Shown piece after piece: positions 1 to 9,660 of a DNA stretch of 64,000 nucleotides. Below the pieces are notes generated by a model that ran no database searches, was not told the origin of the DNA, and worked only from the letters and a program-made list of their open reading frames with translations. The translations under genes were made by a program, and so were the position numbers. The DNA is from Helicobacter sp. GTDB taxonomy: Bacteria; Campylobacterota; Campylobacteria; Campylobacterales; Helicobacteraceae. The stretch lies in contig JAFLSC010000006.1 in NCBI GenBank assembly GCA_022511145.1, positions 1 through 64,000 on the forward strand. The letters run 5' to 3'. The first letter of the stretch is position 1, and every line of letters begins with the position of its first letter.

Positions 1-13
1 TTAGAAAGCATTT

Positions 14-841
14 TTATCCTTTGGATTTAAAATTTCTTTGTATTGTATCCAAAAATACGCTAGAATAAGCTTTATCTTTGGGGAGTTTTTCACAAAGGAT
101 TTGTAATAAATTATAATAATCCTCTTGATTGATATTTCCTTTTAAAAGCTCATAGTTTAGGTAGATTCCATAGGTATTGAGCACATCACTTTGACAATAT
201 TCCTCAATTTTTTGCTCTTGTTTTTGATAATACAAATCCAAAACTTGATTCCCGCAAGTCTCAAATTTTCCCGGAAAGCCTATGAGATTGGCAATCACAT
301 CAAGCTTTAATCCCCTTGTTACACCAAAATTCCCCAAACTATCAAGTAAATCAATATGAAATTTCTCCGAGTATCTTTGGCGATAATTCTCCCACTTATT
401 TTTATTAAATTGCGGATTATTCTCCTCAAAATAAGCTTCTGCACTTAAATTATATTTCATTGCCCTAAGTAAGAGCATTGGCATATCAAATCCTCTCCCA
501 TTAAAGCTTACAAGTTTGGGTTGGTGTTTGTTAAGATAATCAAAAAAGCTCTTAAGCAAACTCTCCTCTCTCTCCTCTTTGCTCTCTCCTGTGCTTGGAA
601 AATTCCCTACTTTGATAAATTCCCCATAATCATTACAAAAAACCGCAGCAATGCTAACAACTTGATGATAAGGCAGAGGTAGAAACTCACTCCCGCTTAA
701 TTCTTTTTGAATCTTTTGTGCGTTTTTGCTGATTTCTAAATCCTCTTGCATTAGAAGTTTATATTCCTCAAAAGTTTGTGCCATTGTTTGTTTGATTAAC
801 TGCACATCAGGGATTGTTTCACAATCAAAAATCATTACCAT
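14..841 (-). CDS. PolB-like 3'-5' exonuclease (DEDD family)
   Basis: Predicted 3'-5' exonuclease with a DnaQ/PolB-type fold. Three acidic motifs are visible: Exo I FDCETIP at the N-terminus (DxE), Exo II in FNGRGFDMPML mid-protein, and Exo III near YCQSDVLNTYGIYL. The reading frame opens further upstream, but the ATG at 841 follows a clear AAAGGTGA ribosome site and places Exo I at the usual extreme N-terminus, giving 275 aa; the longer version would overlap pdxJ. It is transcribed divergently from pdxJ across about 78 bp. A polymerase domain is absent, so a repair or RNA-processing exonuclease is likely; the exact substrate is unknown. Confidence 0.85.
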   Translation of the reverse strand: MVMIFDCETIPDVQLIKQTMAQTFEEYKLLMQEDLEISKNAQKIQKELSGSEFLPLPYHQVVSIAAVFCNDYGEFIKVGNFPSTGESKEEREESLLKSFFDYLNKHQPKLVSFNGRGFDMPMLLLRAMKYNLSAEAYFEENNPQFNKNKWENYRQRYSEKFHIDLLDSLGNFGVTRGLKLDVIANLIGFPGKFETCGNQVLDLYYQKQEQKIEEYCQSDVLNTYGIYLNYELLKGNINQEDYYNLLQILCEKLPKDKAYSSVFLDTIQRNFKSKG

Positions 842-919
842 AAAATCACCTTTAGAAAAAATAATCTTATATTTTAAAGCAAGTTTGGTTAAAATTAGAA
901 AAAACCTTAAGGAAAAAAG

Positions 920-1705
920 ATGTTGTTGGGTGTGAATATCGACCATATTGCCACTTTGCGTGAAGCACGAGCAATCAACGACCCAGACCCACTAGAAGCG
1001 GTTTTTATCGCTAAAAGAGCAGGGGCGAATCAAATCACCATTCATTTGCGTGAAGATAGGCGACATATGCACGATAGCGATGTTAAAAGGATTATAGAAT
1101 CCTCTTTTTTGCCTGTGAATGTAGAATGCTCAATTAATCCAGAAATTATTAATTTTCTTTTGGCTTGCAAGCCTCATCGTATCACCCTTGTGCCTGAAAA
1201 TCGCCAAGAAGTTACCACAGAGGGCGGATTAGATGTGCTTAAACATTTTCAAAACATTGCTCACATCACACAATCTTTTAAGCAAATTGGCACAGAAGTA
1301 TCACTATTTATTGATACAGAAATTGAGCAAATTTGTGCGAGTAAAGAAGTAGGAGCTAATACAATCGAGCTTCACACCGGAGCTTATGCGAATTTGTTTT
1401 TAATGCTTTTTTCTAATCTCCCTCGCACTCATCATAGTATCAAATCCCTAGAATTACCGCACAATGAACTTAAAGCACAATACCAGCAAGCTCTTAGCAA
1501 TCTCCAAAATGCCGCTAAGGAAGCCAAATGGCTTGGTTTGGAGGTTGCCGCAGGACACGGGCTAAATTATTGTAATCTTAAGCCGATTTTAAAAATCTCT
1601 GAAATCAAGGAATTAAATATCGGGCAGAGTATTATTGCCCGAGCGGTTTTTACGGGATTAGAACAAGCCATTAAAGAAATGGTAGCTTTGATTAAAGCAC
1701 ACTAA
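920..1705 (+). CDS. pdxJ: Pyridoxine 5'-phosphate synthase PdxJ
   Basis: Condenses 3-amino-2-oxopropyl phosphate with 1-deoxyxylulose 5-phosphate to form pyridoxine 5'-phosphate, the last step of DXP-dependent vitamin B6 synthesis in the cytoplasm. The N-terminus LGVNIDHIATLREAR, the ITIHLREDRRH strand, the internal NVECSI segment and the C-terminal GHGLNY loop are typical of PdxJ; 261 aa is slightly longer than usual. The start follows AAGGAAAAAAG. In H. pylori pdxJ is followed by pdxA; here the next gene is an FMN-binding protein and pdxA is not in the window. Confidence 0.97.
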   Translation: MLLGVNIDHIATLREARAINDPDPLEAVFIAKRAGANQITIHLREDRRHMHDSDVKRIIESSFLPVNVECSINPEIINFLLACKPHRITLVPENRQEVTTEGGLDVLKHFQNIAHITQSFKQIGTEVSLFIDTEIEQICASKEVGANTIELHTGAYANLFLMLFSNLPRTHHSIKSLELPHNELKAQYQQALSNLQNAAKEAKWLGLEVAAGHGLNYCNLKPILKISEIKELNIGQSIIARAVFTGLEQAIKEMVALIKAH

Positions 1706-1752
1706 AGTAAAATAAATTTTCATAAAACAAAATGGGGCATTAGGGATAAATA

Positions 1753-2325
1753 ATGAGACGCGATGAATTTGTTTTTGAGGATAGAGCTTATATCGAAAAA
1801 TTCTTAAACTCCATAGAATTTGGGGTTTTAGCAATACCTGATGAGCTTCGTGCCTATGCTGTGCCGATTAGTTTTTGTTTTCATCAAGATGAGCTTTATT
1901 TTCACGGAGCCAAAAGCGGACGCAAATATGAGCTTTTAAAAAAGCAACCAAAAGTAAGTTTTAGTGCTTCAAAGCCTTATTCTTACATACCTTCAAGTTT
2001 TTTAAATGGCACTATGATACCCACTCAATTTTTCTTTAGTGTTTTTATCGAAGGAAAGTTCGAAGTTGTAACTCAAAGTCAAAAGAAAAAACAGATGCTA
2101 GAAGCTTTGGTAAGAAAATATGAAGATGAAAGTTTTATTTTCAAAGACGGACAAGAAAAAGGTGTTTTTACAGGAATCATCAGAGTTGAAACTTTGAGTG
2201 CTAAAGCGAAATTTGGACAAAATTATAATGATGAAAAAATAGCAATTCTTATCAAAGAACTTGAAAATAGAGGCAATGAGCTTGATTTGCAAAGCATTGA
2301 GTGGATTAAAAAATTAAGACTTTAG
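1753..2325 (+). CDS. Pyridoxamine 5'-phosphate oxidase-like FMN-binding protein
   Basis: A 190-aa protein with the split-barrel flavin-binding fold of the pyridoxamine 5'-phosphate oxidase/NimA-type superfamily. The pattern GVLAIPDELRAYAVPISF followed by YFHGAKSGRKYELLKKQPKVSF is typical: a substrate-side strand, then the phosphate-binding HGAxxGRK turn. It lies 47 bp after pdxJ on the same strand, so co-transcription is possible. The family includes flavin reductases, nitroimidazole-resistance proteins and haem-handling proteins. The substrate cannot be assigned, and vitamin B6 oxidase activity should not be assumed from the neighbour. Confidence 0.8.
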   Translation: MRRDEFVFEDRAYIEKFLNSIEFGVLAIPDELRAYAVPISFCFHQDELYFHGAKSGRKYELLKKQPKVSFSASKPYSYIPSSFLNGTMIPTQFFFSVFIEGKFEVVTQSQKKKQMLEALVRKYEDESFIFKDGQEKGVFTGIIRVETLSAKAKFGQNYNDEKIAILIKELENRGNELDLQSIEWIKKLRL

Positions 2326-2360
2326 GACTTAAAGGAATCTTAGCGTAAAAAGGGGGTAAA

Positions 2361-2705
2361 ATGGCAAGCAGTGCAAATTTTAAAGATTTTGTTATGGAGC
2401 AAATCGCTCAAAGTGTGCTAAAAGGTAGTCCCCAGCTTCATTTTAGAAAAATGTTTGGCGAATATTTCATTTATCTCAATGGACAACCTGCCTTTTTGAT
2501 TTGTAATGATAGGGTGTATGTGAAGCAATATGAGGAATTGCAAACTCTGCTTAGAGACAATGAACGCTCGATTCCTTTTGTGGGAGCTAAAGAATGGTTT
2601 GTTTTGGATATTGAAAATCTTGAGATTTTAGGCAAAGTTGTGGAGATTTTTGAGGAAATCCTACCCCATTATTATAGTCAAAAGACAAAATCTAAGGGGA
2701 TTTGA
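2361..2705 (+). CDS. TfoX N-terminal domain protein
   Basis: A 114-aa single-domain protein resembling the N-terminal domain of TfoX/Sxy: LHFRKMFGEYFIYLNGQPAF, then a conserved VKQYEEL segment and a GAKEWFVLDIE region. Stand-alone TfoX_N proteins are common and mostly uncharacterised; the competence role of full Sxy proteins cannot be transferred directly. The start follows AAAAAGGGGG. It is the third gene of the pdxJ strand group and its stop codon lies inside the left arm of a terminator-like hairpin shared with the convergent membrane gene. Confidence 0.75.
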   Translation: MASSANFKDFVMEQIAQSVLKGSPQLHFRKMFGEYFIYLNGQPAFLICNDRVYVKQYEELQTLLRDNERSIPFVGAKEWFVLDIENLEILGKVVEIFEEILPHYYSQKTKSKGI

Positions 2706-2729
2706 AATCGTTTTAAGATTCAAATCCCC
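2696..2729. terminator. Hairpin between convergent genes
   Basis: An 11-bp perfect inverted repeat (GGGGATTTGAA and its complement) with a 12-nt loop lies between the TfoX-domain gene and the convergent membrane protein gene. The TfoX stop codon is inside the left arm. The right arm is followed by AAAAATT on the plus strand and the minus-strand exit has only short T runs, so bidirectional termination is plausible but weak by the U-tract rule. Confidence 0.55.
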
Positions 2730-2734
2730 AAAAA

Positions 2735-3273
2735 TTACAAATTGTGCCTCTTAATAAATTTCTTTTTTATTTTCTTTTTTGTGGAATACCTAAAATAAAA
2801 AAATGAGGCTATCCATAAAAAGAGATAAGTAAATACTGAACGAGTAAGAAATGAGTCCTGAGCGGAACGACTATATTGAAAGTCAGAATCAAAATAATAA
2901 GCCCAAAACCAACTAAACTGGAAAGTAAAAAATAAAAAGATACTCCAACCTATAATTTTAAGGATTATTATACCTCCTCCTACACCATACTCTGCTACCC
3001 AGTCTTTTGTGAGATTTTTACACAGCAATACTTTAAAAAATCCATCACGATTGTTTTTGTATTCAAGGGCTAGTTCATCGCCTACTTCAATTAATTGCCC
3101 CCCCCCACAGAAAAAGTGCGATTATCATTTTCAAGCTTTAAAGTGCTTTGGTGTTGCAAAAAAGAACTCATCATTCCATTTATACTACTTCTACTTCCAG
3201 TAATATATCCTAATGTTTGCGTATAAGATTGTCTATTAACTTCACTCACCTTACCTCTTATAAACTCTGCCAT
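2735..3273 (-). CDS. Phase-variable two-TM membrane protein, apparently OFF
   Basis: The gene is split by a run of nine G residues on its coding strand. The start is the ATG at 3273 behind AAGGAG with 5-nt spacing. The N-terminal part runs about 55 residues, enters the G tract and stops at once (GGGN then TAA). Adding one G, or removing two, restores frame into a second segment ending at 2735, giving about 179 aa: a soluble polar N-terminal half beginning AEFIRGKVSEVNRQ, then two hydrophobic helices (IGWSIFLFFTFQFSWFW and VFTYLFLWIASFFYF), then a basic tail (KKKIKKKFIKRH). I do not recognise the family. The clean restoration argues for slipped-strand switching rather than decay. Confidence 0.8.
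3098..3106. repeat. C9 homopolymer (G9 on coding strand)
   Basis: Nine consecutive C on the plus strand sit within the membrane protein gene at roughly codons 56-58. At nine the downstream frame is lost; ten would join both halves. G/C tracts of this length are well-known contingency loci in Helicobacter and Campylobacter. Confidence 0.9.
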
Positions 3274-3300
3274 TATCACTCCTTAAATTTTGATATTTTT

Positions 3301-3324
3301 AAGAGAGATTATAAAATCTCTCTT
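3301..3324. other. 10-bp inverted repeat downstream of rplT
   Basis: Perfect arms AAGAGAGATT and AATCTCTCTT with a 4-nt loop lie between the rplT stop and the start of the phase-variable membrane gene, both on the minus strand. It has the position of an rplT terminator, but the bases leaving it on the minus strand are A-rich rather than T-rich, so it may instead be a leader hairpin of the downstream gene. Confidence 0.45.
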
Positions 3325-3349
3325 GGGATTATTGCTAGGGATTGATTGT

Positions 3350-3706
3350 TTAACCTAAGGCTTTTTTAGCACTCTCGACAATTTTTGCAAAGACTTCAGG
3401 TTCATTCATCGCCATATCCGCTAAAATCTTTCTGTCTAATGCAATCCCTGCTTTTTTGAGTCCAAACATAAAGCGAGAATAGCTAATTGCATTGATACGA
3501 CAACCCGCATTAATCCTAACAATCCAAAGTTTTCTGAAATCTCTTTTCTTTTGTTTTCTGTCACGGAAAGCATAGCATAAACTTCGCTCTAGCTGCTCTT
3601 TAGCCTTTCTGAAATGTTTGCGTCTTGCACTATAAAAACCGCGTGCTAATTTTAAAATCTTTTTGTGTCTTCTTCGTCTTACAAAACCTGTTTTTACTCT
3701 TGCCAT
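3350..3706 (-). CDS. rplT: 50S ribosomal protein L20
   Basis: Large-subunit protein L20, needed early in 23S rRNA assembly. The 118-aa length and highly basic N-terminal helix ([18 protein letters not shown]), the [19 protein letters not shown] segment and the globular C-terminus are diagnostic. It ends the thrS-infC-rpmI-rplT cluster on the minus strand. In other bacteria L20 represses this operon by binding its mRNA; no such leader structure was identified here. Confidence 0.98.
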   Translation of the reverse strand: MARVKTGFVRRRRHKKILKLARGFYSARRKHFRKAKEQLERSLCYAFRDRKQKKRDFRKLWIVRINAGCRINAISYSRFMFGLKKAGIALDRKILADMAMNEPEVFAKIVESAKKALG

Positions 3707-3797
3707 TTTTATTCCTTTACCAAATTTGGTGTGGCATTACTGCCAAACTTACCCTAAGAATAGGGGAATAACATACTTTAGAGGTATGAAACTAAAC

Positions 3798-3992
3798 TTA
3801 TGCCATACAAAGCATTTTCTTAACAGACTCTAAATTTGTCTCGTGAACATATTTGGGTGCGTTGAGATTTGCAATCTTTCTTGGACGCTTTTTAGTCAAA
3901 ATATGACTTTTAAAAGCCGAGCCGCGTTTGATAAGATTTTTTTTGACTTTAAATCTCTTAGCTGCACCGCGATTAGTTTTCATCTTTGGCAT
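3798..3992 (-). CDS. rpmI: 50S ribosomal protein L35
   Basis: A 64-aa basic ribosomal protein of the large subunit. [18 protein letters not shown] at the N-terminus and the [11 protein letters not shown] motif are typical of L35. It lies between infC (25 bp upstream) and rplT (91 bp downstream) in the conserved order, with a ribosome site GAAAGGAGAAAAT before the ATG. Confidence 0.98.
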   Translation of the reverse strand: MPKMKTNRGAAKRFKVKKNLIKRGSAFKSHILTKKRPRKIANLNAPKYVHETNLESVKKMLCMA

Positions 3993-4017
3993 TATTTTCT
4001 CCTTTCATAAGATAAAT

Positions 4018-4536
4018 TTACTTGCTTTTGGGCGTTACAAGCATATTTACATAACGTCCTTCGGTTTTAAAATCTCTATCAATATTAGCAACTTCCTCTA
4101 ACATTGCTGCCACGCGATTGAGGACTTCAAAACCTGCTTGAGGCTCACTCACCTCCCTACCACGCAAGAAAACGCGGAATCGCACGTGTTTGCCCTCGCT
4201 TAAAAATTCTCTAGCGTGTTTAACTTTGTAGTTAATGTCATTAATAGCAATTTTCACAGAAAGCTTAATTTCTTTGATTTCAATTTGCTTTTGCTTCTTT
4301 TTTGCCTCTTTTTGCTTTTTTTCAAGCTGATAGCGGAATTTTCCATAATCCATTATCTTGCAAACAGGAGGTTTAGCATTCGGTGCAATAAGCACTAAAT
4401 CTAATCCTTCATTTTCCGCTATTTTTAAAGCTTCCTCAGAGCTAATCACTCCGTATTGCTCACCCTTATCACTTATGCAACGGACTTCTGGGAAGTCAAT
4501 CTCCTCGTTGAGGAGTATTTCATCATTCTTACTCAA
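4018..4536 (-). CDS. infC: Translation initiation factor IF-3
   Basis: Binds the 30S subunit, checks the start codon-initiator tRNA pair and prevents premature 50S joining. The 172-aa product has both domains: N-terminal [20 protein letters not shown], lysine-rich linker with [14 protein letters not shown], and a C-terminal domain including [14 protein letters not shown]. The start is a TTG overlapping the thrS stop by 4 bp, so translation is probably coupled. Rare start codons are typical of infC and support IF-3 autoregulation. Confidence 0.97.
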   Translation of the reverse strand: MSKNDEILLNEEIDFPEVRCISDKGEQYGVISSEEALKIAENEGLDLVLIAPNAKPPVCKIMDYGKFRYQLEKKQKEAKKKQKQIEIKEIKLSVKIAINDINYKVKHAREFLSEGKHVRFRVFLRGREVSEPQAGFEVLNRVAAMLEEVANIDRDFKTEGRYVNMLVTPKSK

Positions 4537-6344
4537 AAACTAACCTCACGCATTTTCTCCTTTGTAAATTGAATAAAATCTTGATAACCCATAGTGGATT
4601 GCTTTTTTTCTCGCCTATCTCTAAGGGCTACACTACTTTCTTTCTCCTCCTTTTCACCTAAAACAAGAATCATCGGCACCCTTTGCTTTTCGGCATTGCG
4701 GATTTTCTTGTTTAAGGTTTCATTTTTATCATCAATTTCCGCATACACAGCGTTTTTTAGTAAATCATTTCGCAATCTTTTAGCATATGCGTTTTGAGTT
4801 TGATTGATAGGGATAATCACAACTTGCGTTGGGGCGATGAAGAAAGGAAATTCTCCGCCAAAGTGTTCAGTCAAAATCGCTACAAATCGCTCAAAGCTCC
4901 CTAAGATTGCTCGATGAATCATTACGGGCTGTTTGGCAGTGTTATTCTCATCAGTGTATTCTAGCTGAAATCGCTCGGGCAAATTCATATCAATCTGAAT
5001 TGTCCCACACTGCCACTTTCTACCAATAGCATCAGTAATTTTAATATCAATCTTAGGTCCATAAAATGCCCCGCCACCCTCATCAATCTTATAAGGGATT
5101 TGAGATTGCTCTAGGGCATTTTTGAGACTTTGGGTGGCTTCTTCCCAAATCTCATCGCTACCGATAGATTTTTCAGGTTTAGTAGAAATCTCCATTTCAT
5201 AGCTAAATCCAAAGGCATTCATAATCTTTTGAGTAAAATCAATGATACTCTCAACTTCTTTGCCAATTTGATTAGGACGACAAAAAATATGGGCATCATC
5301 TTGTGTGAATTCTCTAACTCTTAAAAGTCCGTGCAAGACGCCACTTTTCTCGTGGCGATGCACAACGCCATATTCATAAAATCTCAAAGGTAAATCCCTA
5401 TAACTTCGCATTTTGCTTTGATAAACTTTGATATGCCCAACACAATTCATCGGTTTAATCCCGTATTCTACTTCATCAATGGTTGTAAAATACATATTTT
5501 CACCATAATTGCTATAATGCCCACTTGTTTTCCACACTGCACTTTTAAGGATTTCAGGTCCCCGCACAGGCTCATATTCTCGCTCGATTAATGCTTGGGT
5601 TAAGAGTTTTTCTAAATTGCGTCTTAGCCTTGCTCCTTTGGGTAGCCAAATAGGAAGTCCTGCCCCGATTTCCTCATCGAAACTAAAGAGTTCTAGCTCT
5701 TGCCCTAATTTTCTGTGGTCTCGTTTTTTAGCTTCCTCAAGCTGACGCAAATAAAGATTGAGACTTTCTTTATCCGCAAAGGCAATCCCATAAATGCGAA
5801 TGAGCATTTCTGCTTTTTCATCGCCTCCTAGATAAGCCCCTGCAATCTTAGTAAGTTTAAAAGCATTTAAAAGCTTAAGATTAGGCAAATGAGGTCCCCG
5901 ACAAAGGTCCTCAAAATCCCCTTGCGAGTAAATGCTCAAAGTCCCATCACCCACAGGAATCTTACTAATTACTGCTTGTTTTAAATCATCACCTTTAAAT
6001 TTTTTTATGGCTTCTTCGCGTGGGAGGCTGTATTTGATAAGTTCTTTACCTTTTTTAGCAATTTCTTTCATTTTGGATTCAATTTGAGCTAAATCCTCTT
6101 CCCCGATTTTACGATTAATCCTAAAATCATAATAAAATCCCTCCTCCACCACAGGACCAACAAAAAATTGTGCTTCCGGATAGAGTTCTTTAATCGCCTG
6201 TGCCATTAAATGCGCACAAGTATGCCGCATAATGCTTAGGGCTTCAGGTGAATTATCAAAATAAATCGGCTCACCCTCGCGTCCTTGAGTGCTTTGAGTA
6301 TCAAAAATATCATTATTTATTTTTATGCCAATAATTTGGGACAT
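4533..6344 (-). CDS. thrS: Threonyl-tRNA synthetase
   Basis: Charges tRNA-Thr. At 603 aa it is shorter than the E. coli enzyme (642 aa) because the N-terminal TGS domain seems to be missing: the sequence reaches the editing-domain motif [16 protein letters not shown] by about residue 40. The class II core follows, including [14 protein letters not shown], the [20 protein letters not shown] motif, and a C-terminal anticodon-binding domain ([14 protein letters not shown]). It leads the thrS-infC-rpmI-rplT cluster. TGS-less ThrRS is, as far as I recall, normal in this phylum. Confidence 0.97.
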   Translation of the reverse strand: MSQIIGIKINNDIFDTQSTQGREGEPIYFDNSPEALSIMRHTCAHLMAQAIKELYPEAQFFVGPVVEEGFYYDFRINRKIGEEDLAQIESKMKEIAKKGKELIKYSLPREEAIKKFKGDDLKQAVISKIPVGDGTLSIYSQGDFEDLCRGPHLPNLKLLNAFKLTKIAGAYLGGDEKAEMLIRIYGIAFADKESLNLYLRQLEEAKKRDHRKLGQELELFSFDEEIGAGLPIWLPKGARLRRNLEKLLTQALIEREYEPVRGPEILKSAVWKTSGHYSNYGENMYFTTIDEVEYGIKPMNCVGHIKVYQSKMRSYRDLPLRFYEYGVVHRHEKSGVLHGLLRVREFTQDDAHIFCRPNQIGKEVESIIDFTQKIMNAFGFSYEMEISTKPEKSIGSDEIWEEATQSLKNALEQSQIPYKIDEGGGAFYGPKIDIKITDAIGRKWQCGTIQIDMNLPERFQLEYTDENNTAKQPVMIHRAILGSFERFVAILTEHFGGEFPFFIAPTQVVIIPINQTQNAYAKRLRNDLLKNAVYAEIDDKNETLNKKIRNAEKQRVPMILVLGEKEEKESSVALRDRREKKQSTMGYQDFIQFTKEKMREVSF

Positions 6345-6379
6345 TAAACTGCCTTAAAATTTTCAAAGATAAAAGCTAG

Positions 6380-6385
6380 ATTATA
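6380..6385 (-). promoter_or_regulatory. Candidate -10 box for thrS operon
   Basis: A perfect TATAAT on the minus strand preceded by GC, about 35 bp upstream of the thrS start. Campylobacterota promoters often have a strong -10 box and no clear -35, which matches this site. The rest of the 6345-6565 gap is AT-rich with no gene seen. Confidence 0.6.
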
Positions 6386-6565
6386 GCAAAAAAATAGGAA
6401 ATTAACTCTTAAAAATTTTATAAATCCCAAAGTGATTTGAAAATTTTACGATTTAAGCCTTAGAATTGCCACAAAAATTCTAGCAATTTTTTTCACAAAG
6501 ATGGGTAAAGGGCAAAATTTCTTGCAATGATGAGCCACCCTTAAGCTTAATAACACAAAGGTTAT

Positions 6566-9484
6566 TTAAGGGAGTTTGGGTGAGGCTAAATCACTTTTGC
6601 GACTTGCAAGGAGAATCAGTAAGATTGTCCCTGCAACAAAATAATATAAGAAAACAGGAATAGGTAGTGGGTCTCCTGCGGCATAAGAGTGCATTCCCGA
6701 GAGATAATAATTCACTCCAAAATAAGTCATTAAGATAGAGTAAAATCCTATCACATTTAAACTCGCAAAAACATAGGGATTATCGCCTTTAGGAATAAAT
6801 CGGATATGCAATACAATCACATACACCATAATTGAAATTAACGCCCAAGTTTCCTTTGGGTCCCAGCCCCAATAGCGTCCCCACGATTCATTTGCCCAAA
6901 CACCACCAAGAAAATTCCCAATCGTAAGCATTGCCAAACCTAGAATCATCGCCATTTCATTGATTGTGTGTAAAGTCAGAATTGTTTTATCAATTTGTGG
7001 GCGTTTGGGACTTCTTAGGATAAATAAAAGCAAAGTAATGGCACCCAGCATAAAGCAAAGCCCTAAAAATCCATAACTTGCTGTAATAATAGAAACGTGG
7101 ATATTAAGCCAATAGGATTTCAAAACCGGCACAAGATTTCCGATTTGTGGGTCCATAAAGCCCAAATGAGCAACAAATAAACAAATCCCTGCTAGAAAAC
7201 TTGCTGTGGCTAAGGCAAGGTAACTTTTTCTAAAAAAAACTACACCTGCAATCCCAGCCGCCCAAGCGACATAAATCATTGATTCATAAGCATTGCTCCA
7301 AGGAGCGTGCTCACCAACATACCAACGTATCCCAAGTCCCATAGTGTGTATGGCAACCAAAAGTCCAATAAATCCGTGCAAGATTTTACTTGCTAAAATA
7401 TCTGATTTGCCACCTCTAAAAACTTGTATAAGAACAATCCCAAAAAGCAAGATTCCCGCAAGAATATAAAATAAGGTTAGGTTACTGAAAAGATTGTAGT
7501 GGTTTAAGAAAATTTCTAAATCCACTTTGCTTTTTGATGGGATTAGCTCTGCTCCCATTTTGGCTTGGATTGCCTTAATGGCTTCTAGGGCTTTGTTAGC
7601 ATTCTCCCATTGATTATTAGCCAGTGCAAAATCAAAGCTCACAAAATAGGTTTGAAAGAGTTTTTGGAGCTGCTCGGAATCTTTGGGGTCAAAATTTGCA
7701 AACGCATCAGTGAGGGAAAACCAAGTTTTGCCGCCTTTAAAATCAGGAATTATGCGTAAAGATTGTGCGGTATAGACAAGATAGATTAGATTAATACATT
7801 CATCAATGTGGATAATTTCTTTATCAAATTTATCTCGCATTGAGGGCTTTTTGCGATTTGCTTCCTCTAAAAGATTTGCAAGCATATACTGCCCTTCAAA
7901 AAACGCATCATCAAAGGCAATATATTTTTCGTTTTTATCTACTCCAAGAATTGTCTTTAATTGCGGGTGTGAAATCGCAATCATTTTGATTTTTTTAAAT
8001 TCATTAGGGTAAGCGAGCATTCCCAAAAAAAGCTGCATATTACTTAGCCCCAAAAAATTATCTTTTTTTGTGATTTTGTGGATATACTCCATTGCTAAGG
8101 TGTCTAGTGGCTTCATTCTGCCGCCAAAATCTTGCACGATTAATGTGCCAAAGGCTTGGGAGTGCTTTTGAGATTTTGTTTTGAGATTTTCGAGCAAATT
8201 TAAAATGGATTCATTCGTGATAGGCGGGATTAAATTTTCATCTAAATTTTCATCTTGGGATTGAGTGTTTGCTTCCTGCAGATTAATTTCTTGCGAGTTT
8301 GTCTCTAGCGGGTTTATCTCCTGCGAATCTATCTCTTGCGAGTTTATCTCTTGCCGGTGGGTTTGTTCTTGTGTTAAATCATTAGCATAAGTATTTGTAG
8401 CACCAAAAGCCATTACCAAAGCAAAAGCAAGGCAGAGATTTTGAGCTTTTAAATACAAACTTAGCCTATGAAATCGCCCATTTTTTGCAAAAAAAGCCCA
8501 TAAAAGCCCAATTGTGAGCATTGCATAGCCGATATAAGTGGGGATTTTGCCCGGGTCATTATTGACAGAGAGAATTGTCCCTTTTTCATCTTGGTCATAG
8601 GAAGATTGAAAAAAGCGATACCCTCCATAATCAAGGACATTATTCATAAAAATCCGATAGGGGAATACAACGCCATTTTTCTCATCAATCACTTCAATTT
8701 CAGAGGCATAAGAGGAAGGACTCATCGAACCTGCATAGCGGTCAAGCTCGAATTTTTTAAGTTTGAGGCTAAAGGGAAGGAGGATTTCCTTATTCCCCCA
8801 ATCTAGTGCAAATTGAGCATCACCTAAATCAAAAGGCAAAGGAAGCTCTCCTGTGATATTTTTGGCTACTTCAATGTTTCTACTCTCGCCCTTATAGGAG
8901 ACTTCCACTTCCATAATATCGCTTTGCATTACACTCTCTGATGGCTTATAAGTAAGGAATTTGATAGTAAAATTGTCTTTATGGTTTTGCAAGTTGGTAA
9001 AAGGAATCTCCCGCTTAAATGATTGCTGCACCACAGGGGTAATATTTACGGGGAAAAAAGCCCGATACATTTGCTCATCAATCTTAGCAAAAATAGTCAA
9101 AAATTCATTTTGGGATTGAATACTTTGACTCATCTCGCCTTCACGAATATGCATTGTCCCTTCAAATCCATAATAACGCGTAATGGCAGCCCCAACAAAA
9201 ATCACCACCAAAGCACTATGAAAAAGCAAACTCGCATACTTTTTTCTCTGCCAAGCACGAGAAAGCACTAAAAGCCCAATGAGATTAAGAACAAGCAGGA
9301 GATGCAGCAAATCAAAAGCTTGAGTATCATAAATCAAAGCCCTAGCACTCGCACTCCCATAATCATTTTCAATAAAAGTAGCAACACCACAGGCACTCCC
9401 ATAAATAAGCAATAAAATAACACTAACCCAAAAATTACAAAACCCATAAATCAAGTTATTAATAAGAGTCCGAAAAAAATCCAT
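6566..9484 (-). CDS. ccsBA: Fused cytochrome c biogenesis protein CcsBA (System II)
   Basis: A 972-aa membrane protein that exports haem and attaches it to apocytochromes c on the outer face of the inner membrane. The N-terminal third is ResB/CcsB-like: early transmembrane helices, then a periplasmic domain (about residues 110-300). The C-terminal third is CcsA: multiple helices and the haem-handling tryptophan-rich motif WGRYWGWDPKETWAL near residue 880. Such natural fusions are typical of Helicobacter and Campylobacter. Between the halves lies a polar periplasmic region that begins with a six-unit pentapeptide repeat (see 8267-8356). It is monocistronic by spacing. Confidence 0.96.
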   Translation of the reverse strand: MDFFRTLINNLIYGFCNFWVSVILLLIYGSACGVATFIENDYGSASARALIYDTQAFDLLHLLLVLNLIGLLVLSRAWQRKKYASLLFHSALVVIFVGAAITRYYGFEGTMHIREGEMSQSIQSQNEFLTIFAKIDEQMYRAFFPVNITPVVQQSFKREIPFTNLQNHKDNFTIKFLTYKPSESVMQSDIMEVEVSYKGESRNIEVAKNITGELPLPFDLGDAQFALDWGNKEILLPFSLKLKKFELDRYAGSMSPSSYASEIEVIDEKNGVVFPYRIFMNNVLDYGGYRFFQSSYDQDEKGTILSVNNDPGKIPTYIGYAMLTIGLLWAFFAKNGRFHRLSLYLKAQNLCLAFALVMAFGATNTYANDLTQEQTHRQEINSQEIDSQEINPLETNSQEINLQEANTQSQDENLDENLIPPITNESILNLLENLKTKSQKHSQAFGTLIVQDFGGRMKPLDTLAMEYIHKITKKDNFLGLSNMQLFLGMLAYPNEFKKIKMIAISHPQLKTILGVDKNEKYIAFDDAFFEGQYMLANLLEEANRKKPSMRDKFDKEIIHIDECINLIYLVYTAQSLRIIPDFKGGKTWFSLTDAFANFDPKDSEQLQKLFQTYFVSFDFALANNQWENANKALEAIKAIQAKMGAELIPSKSKVDLEIFLNHYNLFSNLTLFYILAGILLFGIVLIQVFRGGKSDILASKILHGFIGLLVAIHTMGLGIRWYVGEHAPWSNAYESMIYVAWAAGIAGVVFFRKSYLALATASFLAGICLFVAHLGFMDPQIGNLVPVLKSYWLNIHVSIITASYGFLGLCFMLGAITLLLFILRSPKRPQIDKTILTLHTINEMAMILGLAMLTIGNFLGGVWANESWGRYWGWDPKETWALISIMVYVIVLHIRFIPKGDNPYVFASLNVIGFYSILMTYFGVNYYLSGMHSYAAGDPLPIPVFLYYFVAGTILLILLASRKSDLASPKLP
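8267..8356 (-). repeat. Six-unit 15-bp in-frame repeat in ccsBA
   Basis: Six consecutive degenerate pentapeptides of the form S-Q-E-I-N (RQEIN, SQEID, SQEIN, PLETN, SQEIN, LQEAN) are encoded by 15-bp units. It sits in the hydrophilic linker just after the ResB half, so gain or loss of units would change linker length without breaking frame. Confidence 0.85.
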
Positions 9485-9660
9485 ACTTTCCTTTCATTTG
9501 AAAAAACGAGTGATATTTTAGCTAAAGAATGTAAATATTTAGTTAATAAAATTTAAAAATTTTATAAAAGGAATTTTCTTGCAATCTAAAAAACCCACAA
9601 AAGAGATTGCCTTAAATCTCTCGTGATGACAATAAAAAGAATACACACAAAATGCAAAAA

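Noticed and set aside
14..946. Exonuclease starting at 946
   Set aside because: It would overlap pdxJ, and the ATG at 841 has an excellent ribosome site and places Exo I at the N-terminus.
3009..3203. A 64-aa plus-strand open frame across the C9 tract
   Set aside because: It is antisense to the phase-variable membrane gene, and only the minus strand has a good ribosome site and membrane-protein pattern.
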